A stretch of DNA of 13,179 nucleotides from Armatimonadota bacterium (GCA_019348365.1 JAHWJO010000061.1:1-13179); one strand, 5' to 3'. Positions 5,217-12,101 are shown, numbered from the stretch's first letter. A program made the numbers and translations. Notes: generated from the letters alone by a model not told the origin.

Positions 5217-6452
5217 ATGCTCTCCTCCACCACCACGAAAGGCCTCCTGCTCATCGGCGACGGCATGGGGGACCGGGCCGTGCCCGCGCTCGGCGGCAAG
5301 ACTCCCCTGGAGGCCGCGAACACCCCGATCATGGACCGCTGCGCCGCCGAAGGCGAATCCGGGCACATGGACCCCATCGCTCCCGGCATCCGCGCGGGCT
5401 CCGATACGGCGCACCTCGCCATGCTCGGCTACGACCCGTACCAGGTCTATCCGGGACGGGGGCCGTTCGAGTGCTTCGGGATCGGGATGGAGGTGCAGCC
5501 GGGCGACCTCGCCTTCCGCTTCAATTTCGCGACCGTGGATGAGAACTTCACTGTACTCGACCGCCGCGCGGGACGCATCACCAAAGGCACCGACCGGCTC
5601 GCTGCCGCCATCGACGGGATGCAGGTGCAGGACGTCCTCATCCTCGCGAAAGAATCGGTAGCCCACCGGGGCGGGATGGTCATGCGAGGCCCCGGCCTCC
5701 ACACGAAAATTTCAGAGGCGGACCCCCACGCCGAAGGGCTGAAAGTGCTGGAGGTCCAGGCCCTCTCCCCGGAGGCGGAAAAGACCGCCCTCGTCTGTAA
5801 CGAAGTCATCCGGCGCTCTTATGACATTCTAAACGATCATCCGATCAACCGGGAACGGGTCGCGCAGAGCTTGCCTCCCGCCAACATCCTCCTCCCGCGC
5901 GGGGCCGGGTTCGCCCCGAACCTCGGTCTCTTCTCCGACCGGTATGGGATCACCGGCGCGTGCATCGTCGAGGTCGGGCTGGTGAAGGGCATCGGGCGTT
6001 ACATCGGGATGGACGTGATCGACGTGATCGGGTCCACCGCGAACGTCGAAACGGATACAGTCGCCATCGGGAACGCGGTCATCGAAGCGCTGGGGCGGCA
6101 CCCGTTCGTCCTCTGCAATGTGAAGGGTCCGGACGTGGCGGGGCATGACTGCAACCCGCAGGGCAAGATCCGGATCATCGAGAAGATCGACGCGATGCTC
6201 GGCCAGATCCTCGACGGCGTGGAGAACCTGACTGTCGCCGTGACCGGCGATCACTGCACCCCCGTCACCTTCGGGGATCACACCGGCGAGCCCGTCCCGA
6301 TCCTCTTCCATGGCCCGACCGTCCGCCCCGACGGCGTTCAGAGCTTCGGCGAGCGGGCCGCGACGCTCGGTTCCGTTCACCGCATCCAGGGCAAGGACGT
6401 GATGAACATCATGACGAGCTACATGGGCACAGCCGAAAAATTCGGCGCTTGA
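5217..6452 (+). CDS. apgM: 2,3-bisphosphoglycerate-independent phosphoglycerate mutase, archaeal type
   Basis: Interconverts 3- and 2-phosphoglycerate in glycolysis and gluconeogenesis through a phosphoserine intermediate, with divalent metals. It is the archaeal-type (aPGM) member of the alkaline phosphatase superfamily, 411 aa, a normal length for that family. Seen: LLIGDGMGDR with metal-binding D15; the nucleophile region AGSDTAHLAMLGYDP with S62; PGRGPFE (79-85); FNFATVDEN; NVKGPDVAGHD with D306 and H310; and VTGDHCTPVTFGDHTGEPVPIL with D345, H346, D354 and H355. ATG 5217 is chosen because AAAGGA lies just before it and translation from here gives the family N-terminus; the frame is open back to 5127, but that stretch is the inverted repeat. 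It is followed by a hairpin-rich 285-bp gap and a strong terminator, suggesting a monocistronic gene. Confidence 0.94.
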   Translation: MLSSTTTKGLLLIGDGMGDRAVPALGGKTPLEAANTPIMDRCAAEGESGHMDPIAPGIRAGSDTAHLAMLGYDPYQVYPGRGPFECFGIGMEVQPGDLAFRFNFATVDENFTVLDRRAGRITKGTDRLAAAIDGMQVQDVLILAKESVAHRGGMVMRGPGLHTKISEADPHAEGLKVLEVQALSPEAEKTALVCNEVIRRSYDILNDHPINRERVAQSLPPANILLPRGAGFAPNLGLFSDRYGITGACIVEVGLVKGIGRYIGMDVIDVIGSTANVETDTVAIGNAVIEALGRHPFVLCNVKGPDVAGHDCNPQGKIRIIEKIDAMLGQILDGVENLTVAVTGDHCTPVTFGDHTGEPVPILFHGPTVRPDGVQSFGERAATLGSVHRIQGKDVMNIMTSYMGTAEKFGA

Positions 6453-6462
6453 TGGCAAAGGT

Positions 6463-6496
6463 ACCGGGTTTTAAGAGATCCCTCTGCATTCCCGGT
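6463..6496 (+). repeat. Weak hairpin just after the mutase gene
   Basis: ACCGGG (6463-6468) and CCCGGT (6491-6496) can pair across 22 nt, 10 bp after the mutase stop codon, followed by TTTCT. It could help to end the transcript, but the stem is only 6 bp and the T-run is poor; the hairpin at 6618 is a far better terminator. Confidence 0.3.
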
Positions 6497-6617
6497 TTCT
6501 CCAGGCCGATCATCGTTGATGAAAGGGCGATAACAGTTCCATCCTTGGGGGCGAGTATACGCCCGCCTCATCCTATCCTTTGAGGAACACACCGTTTCGG
6601 TGGTGGACCTACCGGGT

Positions 6618-6660
6618 AAAAAAGACCTGCTTCTCTATAACGGAGGAGCAGGTCTTTTTT
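6618..6660. terminator. Strong bidirectional rho-independent terminator
   Basis: AAAAAAGACCTGCT (6618-6631) and AGCAGGTCTTTTTT (6647-6660) are perfect 14-bp inverted arms around a 15-nt loop. The G+C-rich core has a run of six T at the 3' side, and six A at the 5' side make it work in both directions. It separates the mutase transcription unit from the membrane-protein cluster. The rest of the 6453-6737 gap holds a small GGGCG/CGCCC hairpin near 6549-6566 and, I assume, the promoter of the next gene, which I could not locate. Confidence 0.93.
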
Positions 6661-6737
6661 GATGAGACCTTCATTTCAGTATCAATTGTGTTCTATCCCC
6701 CTGAGCCCCAGCGGTTCAGCGGAGAGAGGAGCCAAGG

Positions 6738-7325
6738 ATGGATAGCCAATCAACCCCGATGGCCGATGACGCCTGGACTTCCAACGGCAACGGGAACGGT
6801 TCCACTTCCACGATGGACAAGGCCCGCGAGCAGACGAACCACCTCGTTCATCAGGCCCAGCAGAAAGCCGGCGAGATGGTGGGCCAGGCCGGTGATCAGG
6901 TCAAATCGCAATTGTCCTCGCAGAAGGAACGCGCGTCCGATAGCCTGGAGACCATGGCCCAGGCGCTCCGCGAGACGGGCAAGAGCCTCCAGGATCAGCA
7001 GTACGAGGCCGTGGGCAAGTACATTGACACGGCGGCGGAACAGTTGGATCGGGTCTCGACCTACCTGCAAGAGAAAGACGTAGACGAGTTGATGGGACAG
7101 GTGCAGGATTTCGCCCGGAGCCGCCCCGCGCTCATTCTCGGCGCGACGTTCGTCCTGGGATTCCTGGCCGCCCGCCTGATCAAGAACGCCGAAACCGACG
7201 GCTCGTCCCAGTCGGATTTCACCCCTTCCGCGCAGCCGGATTTTTCGTCGTCGGGATACGCGCAATCGAGCTTCTCGTCGTCGGATAATCCCCCGTCGGG
7301 AGCGACGAGCGCTTTCAACGTCTAG
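6738..7325 (+). CDS. YqjD/ElaB-like (DUF883-like) tail-anchored membrane protein
   Basis: A 195-aa protein. A polar Asn/Gly/Ser/Thr N-terminus (1-25) is followed by long amphipathic helix sequence rich in Gln, Ala, Glu and Lys (about 26-125), including DKAREQTNHLVHQAQQKAGE. One hydrophobic segment (about 130-148, ALILGATFVLGFLAARLI) comes next, then a Ser/Phe/Pro-rich tail with loose repeats of the type SDF-PS and SSF-SS-DNPPS. The helix-then-anchor plan with RSRPALILGA before the membrane segment resembles the DUF883 (YqjD/ElaB) proteins, which in E. coli are stationary-phase inner-membrane proteins that bind ribosomes. The Ser-rich tail is unlike YqjD, so equivalence is an inference. The RBS GAGAGGAG precedes ATG by about 6 nt. 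It is first of three same-strand genes, 18 bp before the next. Confidence 0.8.
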   Translation: MDSQSTPMADDAWTSNGNGNGSTSTMDKAREQTNHLVHQAQQKAGEMVGQAGDQVKSQLSSQKERASDSLETMAQALRETGKSLQDQQYEAVGKYIDTAAEQLDRVSTYLQEKDVDELMGQVQDFARSRPALILGATFVLGFLAARLIKNAETDGSSQSDFTPSAQPDFSSSGYAQSSFSSSDNPPSGATSAFNV

Positions 7326-7343
7326 TCGTCAGGGAGGTTCAGA

Positions 7344-7733
7344 ATGACGTATCGAGCAGAAGGAGCGCCGGATGACCGCTCCGTCGGGGAGCTCTTTGCC
7401 GAGCTCACTCGCGAGATGTCGACTCTCGTACGACAGGAGATCACGCTCGCCAGGACGGAGATGAGCCAGAAGGCATCCAAAGCGGGGAAGAACATCGGAA
7501 TGATCGCCGCCGGCGGGATCATCGCTTACGTGGGCATACTGGCCCTGGTGGCGGCGGTGATTCTCCTGCTGGGCCTGTTCATCCCGATGTGGGTCTCGGC
7601 CCTGATCGTAGGAATCGTGATCGCGGCGGCGGGCGGATACATGGCCAAAAAAGGGATAGATTCCCTCAAGAATCAGGACCTGGTCCCCCGGGAAACCATC
7701 GAATCTTTCAAAGAGATGAAACAAGGAGTGTAA
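7344..7733 (+). CDS. YqjE/holin-X-like small membrane protein (PF07332 type)
   Basis: 129 aa. The N-terminal part reads RSVGELFAELTREMSTLVRQEITLARTEMSQKASKAGKN (13-50), the amphipathic helix characteristic of the Phage_holin_3_6/YqjE family. Two closely spaced membrane segments follow (about 52-78 and 82-103, separated by PMW), then a short charged tail. Despite the family's holin label, chromosomal members are normally cell-envelope proteins found beside YqjD-like and DUF3618-like partners, as here. GGGAGG lies 6 nt before the ATG. The TAA stop is one base away from the ATG of the following gene, so the two are cotranslated. Function is unknown beyond membrane association; in this context an envelope-stress role is likely. 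Confidence 0.85.
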   Translation: MTYRAEGAPDDRSVGELFAELTREMSTLVRQEITLARTEMSQKASKAGKNIGMIAAGGIIAYVGILALVAAVILLLGLFIPMWVSALIVGIVIAAAGGYMAKKGIDSLKNQDLVPRETIESFKEMKQGV

Positions 7734-7734
7734 T

Positions 7735-9378
7735 ATGGCGGAAAACAGAGACGATATGTACGTGAACCGGGCTCTGGACCACACGCCGAGCGACACGCCT
7801 GTGGATCCCCTCGCCCGCCCCCTCCCGGAGGACTCCGGCGATTCGACCATCGATCTCAAGGCGGTCGGAGACGCCGCGACGGAGGAAGAGATCGAGCGGA
7901 CTCGGGAAGAGATCGAGGTGACCCGCACGGAGATCAGCGAAACGGTGGATGCCCTGAAGGAGAAATTGAGCCCCTCCCATCTCATGCAGGAAGCGAAAGA
8001 GTCCCTGCACGATGCAACGGTGGGCCGGGCTCAGGAAACGGCGGAGCACGTCATGGATAAAACGCGAGAAGCCATGGGAGTGGCCCAGGTGAAGGCGCAG
8101 GAAACCTGGGGAACCACGCAGGAGAAGGCACAGGAGGTTTGGGGGACGACGCAGGAAACCGTCCGGCAGACCAGCTCCAATCTGCCGGCTGCGGTGAGAC
8201 AGAACCCGCTTCCCGCGATCCTGGCCGGAGTCGGCATCGGGTGGATGATCTGGAACGCCTATCAGGAAGGCTCCCAGCAACGTTCCAGTGGAGGTCAGCA
8301 GGGTACTTCCCGGACATCGCTTCCGCATGAGTCCTACGGCACGCAGAATTATCCCTACCGCGCGGCGGATTTGAGCACGCCCCCGCCTCCCGGCTCGACG
8401 GCGTTCCCGCCGGGTGCGGCGGCGCCGGGAACCGTCCCCCATGCGGGGGAGTTCTCTTCGGGGGGAACCTCCGAAGGGGGCACGGATGCGATGGGCCAGC
8501 TTCAGGATATGGCCCATCAGGCGCAGGGGCGCACCACGGACATGGTGCATCAGGCCCGCGATGCCGCCGGACAGGTGACCGGGCAGGTGCAGGAGAAAGC
8601 CGGGCAGGTCGTCGATCAGGCCGGGCAGATGGCGGGGCAGGTACGCGAACGCGCCGGGGAGATCGTCCACCAGGTGCAGGATCGGGCCAGCGAACTCGCC
8701 TCGCAAGCCCGGACTCAGGCTGCCACCGCAACCGATAGCCTCCAGCGCATGATCGACCAGAACCCGGTCGCGGTCGCGGCAGCTACGGCGGCGCTCGGCG
8801 TGGTCGTCGGCTATCTCGTGCCCGAAACGAAACCCGAACACCGGATCATGGGCGAGACCGGCGGCCAAATCGTTGAGAAAGCCCGCGACACCGCTCAGGA
8901 AGTGACCCAGAAGGTCCAGCACGTCGCCCAGCACGCGATGGACACGGTGAAGCAGCAGGCCCAGGAGGTCAGCACGCAGGTCACCGATCAGGTGAAGGAA
9001 GCCGTCACCGAAACGAAGGACGAGCTGAAAAAGACCGTGGAAGAAGAGGGCCTGACCGCTCAGGGCGTGAAGGAGACGGTGAAGGGCAAGGCTTCTTCCG
9101 GCTCTTCGCAGGGGAAATCCTCCAAAGCGTCCGGTAAGTCCTCCGGTTCATCGAAGAAGGATCAGGAAGACCTCTTCACCACGGGCTCGGATCAGGTGGT
9201 GGCGACGGACTCTTCCAGCCTCCCCATCGGCGACGAAGCGAATCTGCGGACGGATATCAATCCGACCAACGAGGGCAGCGGAACCCTGCTCGATGATGAA
9301 GAGCTGGAAGAAGAAGGCTCCGTGGCGGATGCCGCCCATGCCTCTCCTTCCACATCGGATAAAGGGCCGGCTGCCTGA
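7735..9378 (+). CDS. DUF3618 protein with LEA-like repeats and two hydrophobic segments
   Basis: 547 aa, much longer than simple DUF3618 proteins. Order: polar N-terminus (1-48); DUF3618 helix (50-95) with EEEIERTREEIEVTRTEIS; degenerate 11-residue repeats AQETWGTTQEK and AQEVWGTTQET (121-142); first hydrophobic segment (156-175); Gln/Ser/Pro/Gly linker (177-250); a second repeat array (255-335) of units like GQVQEKAGQVV and GQVRERAGEIV; second hydrophobic segment (343-362); third helical region (378-452); Ser/Lys linker (453-475); acidic tail (477-547) with DDEELEEEG. The Ala/Gln/Glu/Lys/Val 11-mers resemble group 3 LEA proteins, which protect cells during drying or cold. Two copies of helix plus anchor suggest internal duplication. 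RBS AAGGAG overlaps the end of the preceding gene. Function inferred, not known. Confidence 0.83.
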   Translation: MAENRDDMYVNRALDHTPSDTPVDPLARPLPEDSGDSTIDLKAVGDAATEEEIERTREEIEVTRTEISETVDALKEKLSPSHLMQEAKESLHDATVGRAQETAEHVMDKTREAMGVAQVKAQETWGTTQEKAQEVWGTTQETVRQTSSNLPAAVRQNPLPAILAGVGIGWMIWNAYQEGSQQRSSGGQQGTSRTSLPHESYGTQNYPYRAADLSTPPPPGSTAFPPGAAAPGTVPHAGEFSSGGTSEGGTDAMGQLQDMAHQAQGRTTDMVHQARDAAGQVTGQVQEKAGQVVDQAGQMAGQVRERAGEIVHQVQDRASELASQARTQAATATDSLQRMIDQNPVAVAAATAALGVVVGYLVPETKPEHRIMGETGGQIVEKARDTAQEVTQKVQHVAQHAMDTVKQQAQEVSTQVTDQVKEAVTETKDELKKTVEEEGLTAQGVKETVKGKASSGSSQGKSSKASGKSSGSSKKDQEDLFTTGSDQVVATDSSSLPIGDEANLRTDINPTNEGSGTLLDDEELEEEGSVADAAHASPSTSDKGPAA

Positions 9379-9403
9379 TTTTACTCATCCGGCAGTAGCA
9401 TCA

Positions 9404-9435
9404 ACAAAGGACCCCGGAATTCCGGGGTCCTTTGT
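9404..9435. terminator. Perfect 32-nt palindromic terminator
   Basis: A perfect palindrome with arms ACAAAGGACCCCGG and its complement, AATT centre. It stands 26 bp after the DUF3618 gene and ends in CCTTTGTCGTTCT, a short T-rich tail. It closes the three-gene membrane cluster and, because it is symmetric, could also stop transcripts arriving on the minus strand from leuD. Confidence 0.85.
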
Positions 9436-9502
9436 CGTTCTAGCCTATTCTGACTGGCGCGAGCCAGCCTTGATCACCCACCCGGCTCCCGATGGTACCT
9501 CT

Positions 9503-9690
9503 ATGTAGCAGGACTTATGCAAAATGTATCGCCATTTGTCATCCTGAGCGAAGCGAAGGATCTGGGTGTACTCTTGCGAATTCCCGTGTACGCCATGGAT
9601 GAAACGCAGATCCTTCGCTGACGCTCAGGATGACAATAAATGGACTCAGATGACAGGTTCTTCCAAGTCGATGCGTAAGTCCTATGTAGG
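9503..9690. repeat. Nested inverted-repeat element in the gene-free stretch between the membrane cluster and leuD
   Basis: The outer pair is GGACTTATGC (9511-9520) against GCGTAAGTCC (9673-9682, one mismatch), flanked by CTATGTAG sequences on both sides. The inner pair is TGTCATCCTGAGCG...GGATCTG (9537-9564) against its near-perfect reverse complement at 9607-9635, differing only in the middle. The 42-bp centre has no recognisable gene. This is the structure of a small palindromic mobile repeat (MITE- or REP-like). Apart from this, the flanking direct repeat and the terminator at 9404, I see nothing in 9379-9751. Confidence 0.7.
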
Positions 9691-9734
9691 TGAAGATGAT
9701 GTCGATGCGTAAGTCCTATGTAGGTGAGGATGAT
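9667..9734. repeat. Tandem direct repeat, two 34-bp units
   Basis: Unit 1 (9667-9700) and unit 2 (9701-9734) begin with GTCGATGCGTAAGTCC and differ at one base (GAAGATGAT versus GAGGATGAT). Each unit contains the GCGTAAGTCCTATGTAGG motif that forms the right edge of the inverted element. The array ends 18 bp from the leuD stop codon. Confidence 0.9.
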
Positions 9735-9751
9735 TCGGAGTTCAGGTGTGT

Positions 9752-10354
9752 TTAAGCCGCCGCGCCGATGCCGTGGCTCGCCTCGTACTTCCGGATGGCA
9801 TCTTCGTACTGGAGGGTGAGGCCGATGTCGTCCAGGCCTTCCAGCAGGCACTTGCGTCGGAAGGCGTCCACCTCGAAGGGGACGGAGAGGCCCTTATCAT
9901 CCTCAACAACGCATCGCTCCAGATCGACCGTCACCTGATAATTCGGCTCCTCCTGCGAGCGCTGAAGTAGCTGATTGACCGTCTCTTCCGGCAGTACCAC
10001 CGGAAGGATACCGTTCTTGAAGCAGTTGTTGTAGAAGATATCCGCGAAGGACGGCGCGATGATCGCGCGGAAGCCATAATCCAGCAACGCCCACGGCGCG
10101 TGCTCGCGGGAGGAGCCGCACCCGAAATTCCGCTCCGTCACAAGGATCGGCGCGCCCTGATACTCGGGCCGGTTCAGCTCGAACTCGGGGTTGAGCGTGC
10201 CGTCATCATTGAATCGCCAATCGAAGAAGAGGAACTGCCCGAAACCAGTGCGCTCAAGGCGCTTGAGGAACTGCTTCGGGATGATCTGATCGGTATCCAC
10301 ATTCAGGCGGGGAAGCGGGGCCGCCACGCCTTTTAGCACTCTAAACGGTTCCAT
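9752..10354 (-). CDS. leuD: 3-isopropylmalate dehydratase small subunit
   Basis: Small subunit of isopropylmalate isomerase, which with LeuC converts 2-isopropylmalate to 3-isopropylmalate in leucine synthesis (cytoplasm). 200 aa, the usual length for bacterial LeuD. Seen: LNVDTDQIIPKQFLKR (17-32); FDWRF; the substrate-loop signature RNFGCGSSREHAPWAL (75-90); GFRAIIAPSFADIFYNNCFKNG (94-115) and LPVVL. ATG 10354 has GGAGG 6 nt before it; that Shine-Dalgarno directly abuts a 14-bp tandem repeat. It follows leuC by 104 bp on the same strand, more than the usual short leuC-leuD gap, all of the excess being repeat. I see no hairpin terminator directly after it. Confidence 0.97.
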   Translation of the reverse strand: MEPFRVLKGVAAPLPRLNVDTDQIIPKQFLKRLERTGFGQFLFFDWRFNDDGTLNPEFELNRPEYQGAPILVTERNFGCGSSREHAPWALLDYGFRAIIAPSFADIFYNNCFKNGILPVVLPEETVNQLLQRSQEEPNYQVTVDLERCVVEDDKGLSVPFEVDAFRRKCLLEGLDDIGLTLQYEDAIRKYEASHGIGAAA

Positions 10355-10365
10355 ATTAACCTCCG

Positions 10366-10433
10366 GTCGAAAGTCAAAAGTCGAAAGTCAAAAGTCGAAA
10401 GTCAAAAGTCGAAAGTCAAAAGTCGAAAGTCAA
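10366..10433. repeat. 14-bp tandem repeat between leuC and leuD
   Basis: Four complete copies of GTCGAAAGTCAAAA and a fifth of 12 bases, without interruption, placed just upstream of the leuD Shine-Dalgarno. The inverted version of the same sequence lies 40 bp away inside the end of leuC (10474-10504). Confidence 0.97.
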
Positions 10434-10458
10434 CCTCCGTCGCAACCGTACAGCTTCA

Positions 10459-11913
10459 TTAAGCCGAAACCTCGACTTTCGACCTTTGACTTTCGACTTT
10501 CGACTGCTCATTATCCCACTTGCGGATATCGACGAAGTGACCGGCGACCGCCGCCGCCGCCGCCATCTGCGGGCTGACGAGGTGCGTTCGGCCTTCCTTG
10601 CCCTGCCGCCCCTCGAAGTTACGGTTGGACGTGGAGGCGCACCGCTCTTTCGGCTTGAGCACGTCGGGGTTCATCGCCAGGCACATCGAGCAGCCCGACT
10701 CCCGCCACTCGAATCCGGCGCTCTTGAAGATCTCGTCCAGCCCCTCGCGCTCGGCCTGGGCTTTCACCTGCTGCGACCCTGGCACGACCATCGCGCTCAC
10801 GCGGTCGGCCACTTTCCTGCCCTGCACCACCTTCGCCGCTGCGCGCAGGTCTTCAATACGAGCGTTGGTGCAGGAGCCGATGAACACGCGGTCGATCTCA
10901 ATCTCTTCGAGGGGAGTGCCCGGTTCCAGGCCCATGTATTTCAGCGCGCTCTCCGCCGCCCGGCGGTCGGTGTCGGAGTCCATGGCGGCGGGGTCCGGCA
11001 CCCGCTCGGTGACGGGAAGGACCATGCCGGGGCTGGTGCCCCACGTCACCTGCGGGGCGATCTCATCCGCGTGGAGTGTCACCACCGCGTCGTATTGCGC
11101 GTCGGGGTCGGTGGGGAGTTGCCTCCAGCGCGCAACGGCCTCGTCCCATGCCTCGCACTGCGGGGCTTTGGGGCGGCCCTTCAGGTACTCGAAGGTCGTC
11201 TCGTCCGGCGCGATCATCCCGGCCCGCGCGCCCGCCTCGATGGACATGTTGCAGACCGTCATCCGGCCTTCCATGCTCATATTGCGGAACGCCTCGCCGG
11301 TGTACTCCACCACGTAGCCCGTCGCGCCGTCGGTGCCGATCTTGCCGATGATGGCGAGGATGATGTCCTTGGGGGTCACACCGAGGCCGAGCTTCCCGTC
11401 CACGCGGATCTCCATGGTCTTCGGCTTCTGCTGGGGGAGGCACTGGGTCGCCAGGACGTGCTCCACCTCCGAAGTGCCGATCCCGAACGCCAGCGCGCCG
11501 AACGCGCCGTGGGTGGAGGTGTGGGAGTCGCCACAAACGATGGTCATCCCCGGCTGCGTGAAGCCCAGCTCCGGCCCGATGACGTGGACGATCCCCTGGT
11601 TGGGGCTGTTCGCGTCGTAGAGAGTGATGCCGAACTCCGCGCAGTTGCGGGTCAGCGCCGCGATCTGCGCCGCCGAGACGTTGTCGGTGATGGGGAGCAA
11701 TCGGCTCGTGGTGGGGATGTTGTGGTCCACCGTCGAGATGGTCCGCTCCGGTCGTCGCACCGTACGGCCCGTCATGCGGAGGCCATCGAACGCCTGCGGC
11801 GAGGTGACTTCGTGGACCAGGTGCAGGTCGATGTAGAGGAGCGCGGGCGCGCCCTCCGGCTCCACCACCACGTGCGATTCCCAGATCTTTTCAAATAAGG
11901 TCTTTCCCGCCAT
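10459..11913 (-). CDS. leuC: 3-isopropylmalate dehydratase large subunit, with repeat-derived C-terminal tail
   Basis: Large, 4Fe-4S-containing subunit of isopropylmalate isomerase. 484 aa. Iron-sulfur ligands C348 (FIGSCTNARIEDLR), C408 and C411 (ESGCSMCLAMNPD) match the E. coli positions 347, 407 and 410. Other signatures: TVDHNIPT (61-68), VCGDSHTSTHGAFGALAFGIGTSEVEHV (126-153), NMSIEAGARAGMIAPDE, and TSNRNFEGRQG. The ATG at 11913 follows GGGAG by 4 nt. Normal LeuC ends near HFVDIRKW (about residue 466); here about 16 residues (EQSKVESQRSKVEVSA) follow, encoded by the inverted copy of the repeat found between leuC and leuD. The catalytic core looks intact. Divergent from a LysR-type regulator. 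Confidence 0.97.
   Translation of the reverse strand: MAGKTLFEKIWESHVVVEPEGAPALLYIDLHLVHEVTSPQAFDGLRMTGRTVRRPERTISTVDHNIPTTSRLLPITDNVSAAQIAALTRNCAEFGITLYDANSPNQGIVHVIGPELGFTQPGMTIVCGDSHTSTHGAFGALAFGIGTSEVEHVLATQCLPQQKPKTMEIRVDGKLGLGVTPKDIILAIIGKIGTDGATGYVVEYTGEAFRNMSMEGRMTVCNMSIEAGARAGMIAPDETTFEYLKGRPKAPQCEAWDEAVARWRQLPTDPDAQYDAVVTLHADEIAPQVTWGTSPGMVLPVTERVPDPAAMDSDTDRRAAESALKYMGLEPGTPLEEIEIDRVFIGSCTNARIEDLRAAAKVVQGRKVADRVSAMVVPGSQQVKAQAEREGLDEIFKSAGFEWRESGCSMCLAMNPDVLKPKERCASTSNRNFEGRQGKEGRTHLVSPQMAAAAAVAGHFVDIRKWDNEQSKVESQRSKVEVSA
10474..10504. repeat. Inverted copy of the 14-bp repeat inside the 3' end of leuC
   Basis: The minus strand contains GTCGAAAGTC-type units in frame with leuC, giving the SKVESQRSKVEV tail. 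In leuCD mRNA a stretch of about 27 nt here can pair with the repeat array upstream of leuD with only one G-U wobble. Confidence 0.9.
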
Positions 11914-11957
11914 CGTTCTCCCTTTCCCGCATTCCTATGACTGTAAAATGAAGCGTC

Positions 11958-11973
11958 CGATCCTCCCGGATCG
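11958..11973 (-). promoter_or_regulatory. Leader hairpin of leuC
   Basis: On the minus strand CGATCC-GGGA-GGATCG forms a 6-bp stem closed by a GNRA-type tetraloop, about 45 nt before the leuC start and downstream of the proposed promoter. I see no leucine-rich leader peptide, so classic attenuation is not supported; it may affect mRNA stability. Confidence 0.4.
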
Positions 11974-12002
11974 CGCGATTCGATCCCTCTATCGACCTCT
12001 CC

Positions 12003-12031
12003 AGCATACCGGAAAGGGGAACCATGCACAA
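12003..12031 (-). promoter_or_regulatory. Candidate leuC promoter
   Basis: Reading minus strand: TTGTGC (12031-12026), a 17-bp spacer, and TATGCT (12008-12003). The -35 shares TTG with the consensus, the -10 matches at four of six positions, and the spacing is ideal. Transcription would start about 80 nt before the leuC ATG. The weak -35 overlaps a direct-repeat motif, consistent with an activator-dependent promoter. Confidence 0.5.
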
Positions 12032-12048
12032 CCGATGCACATTTATGC
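12024..12048. promoter_or_regulatory. Helically phased ATGCACA repeats, candidate operator in the leuC-lysR control region
   Basis: ATGCACA occurs at 12024-12030 and 12035-12041, 11 bp apart, and a partial ATGC follows at 12045-12048. They lie on one face of the helix over and upstream of the leuC -35, between leuC and the divergent regulator gene. The dyad TTAT-N6-ATAA at 12052-12065 adjoins them and overlaps the regulator's own -10. This is the layout expected for LysR-type control with autoregulation. Confidence 0.5.
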
Positions 12049-12060
12049 GGCTTATCCGCC

Positions 12061-12066
12061 TATAAT
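12061..12066 (+). promoter_or_regulatory. Consensus -10 of the LysR-type regulator gene
   Basis: TATAAT matches the sigma-70 -10 exactly, 35 bp before the GTG start. No good -35 stands 16-18 bp upstream (CACATT at 12038-12043), so the promoter is probably weak or regulated. Confidence 0.55.
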
Positions 12067-12101
12067 TAGAGCAGATCTAAAATGTGAAAGGAGGATGGCT
12101 C

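Noticed and set aside
5829..6458. Minus-strand frame opposite apgM
   Set aside because: Asp/Val/His-rich shadow of a clear phosphoglycerate mutase; no family resemblance.
6580..7083. Plus-strand frame crossing the terminator into the YqjD-like gene
   Set aside because: It runs through the perfect terminator hairpin and becomes Arg/Pro/Ser-rich where it overlaps the real gene in another frame.
7708..8934. Long minus-strand frame (408 codons) opposite the DUF3618 gene
   Set aside because: Low-complexity Arg/His/Gly/Leu composition and no RBS; antisense shadow of a repetitive high-GC gene.
10366..10433. CRISPR array
   Set aside because: The 14-bp units are contiguous with no unique spacers and no cas genes; it is a simple tandem repeat.
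10486..11898. Long plus-strand frame (470 codons) opposite leuC
   Set aside because: Arg/His/Val/Gly-rich product with no recognisable family; it is a high-GC shadow of leuC, whose motifs are unequivocal.
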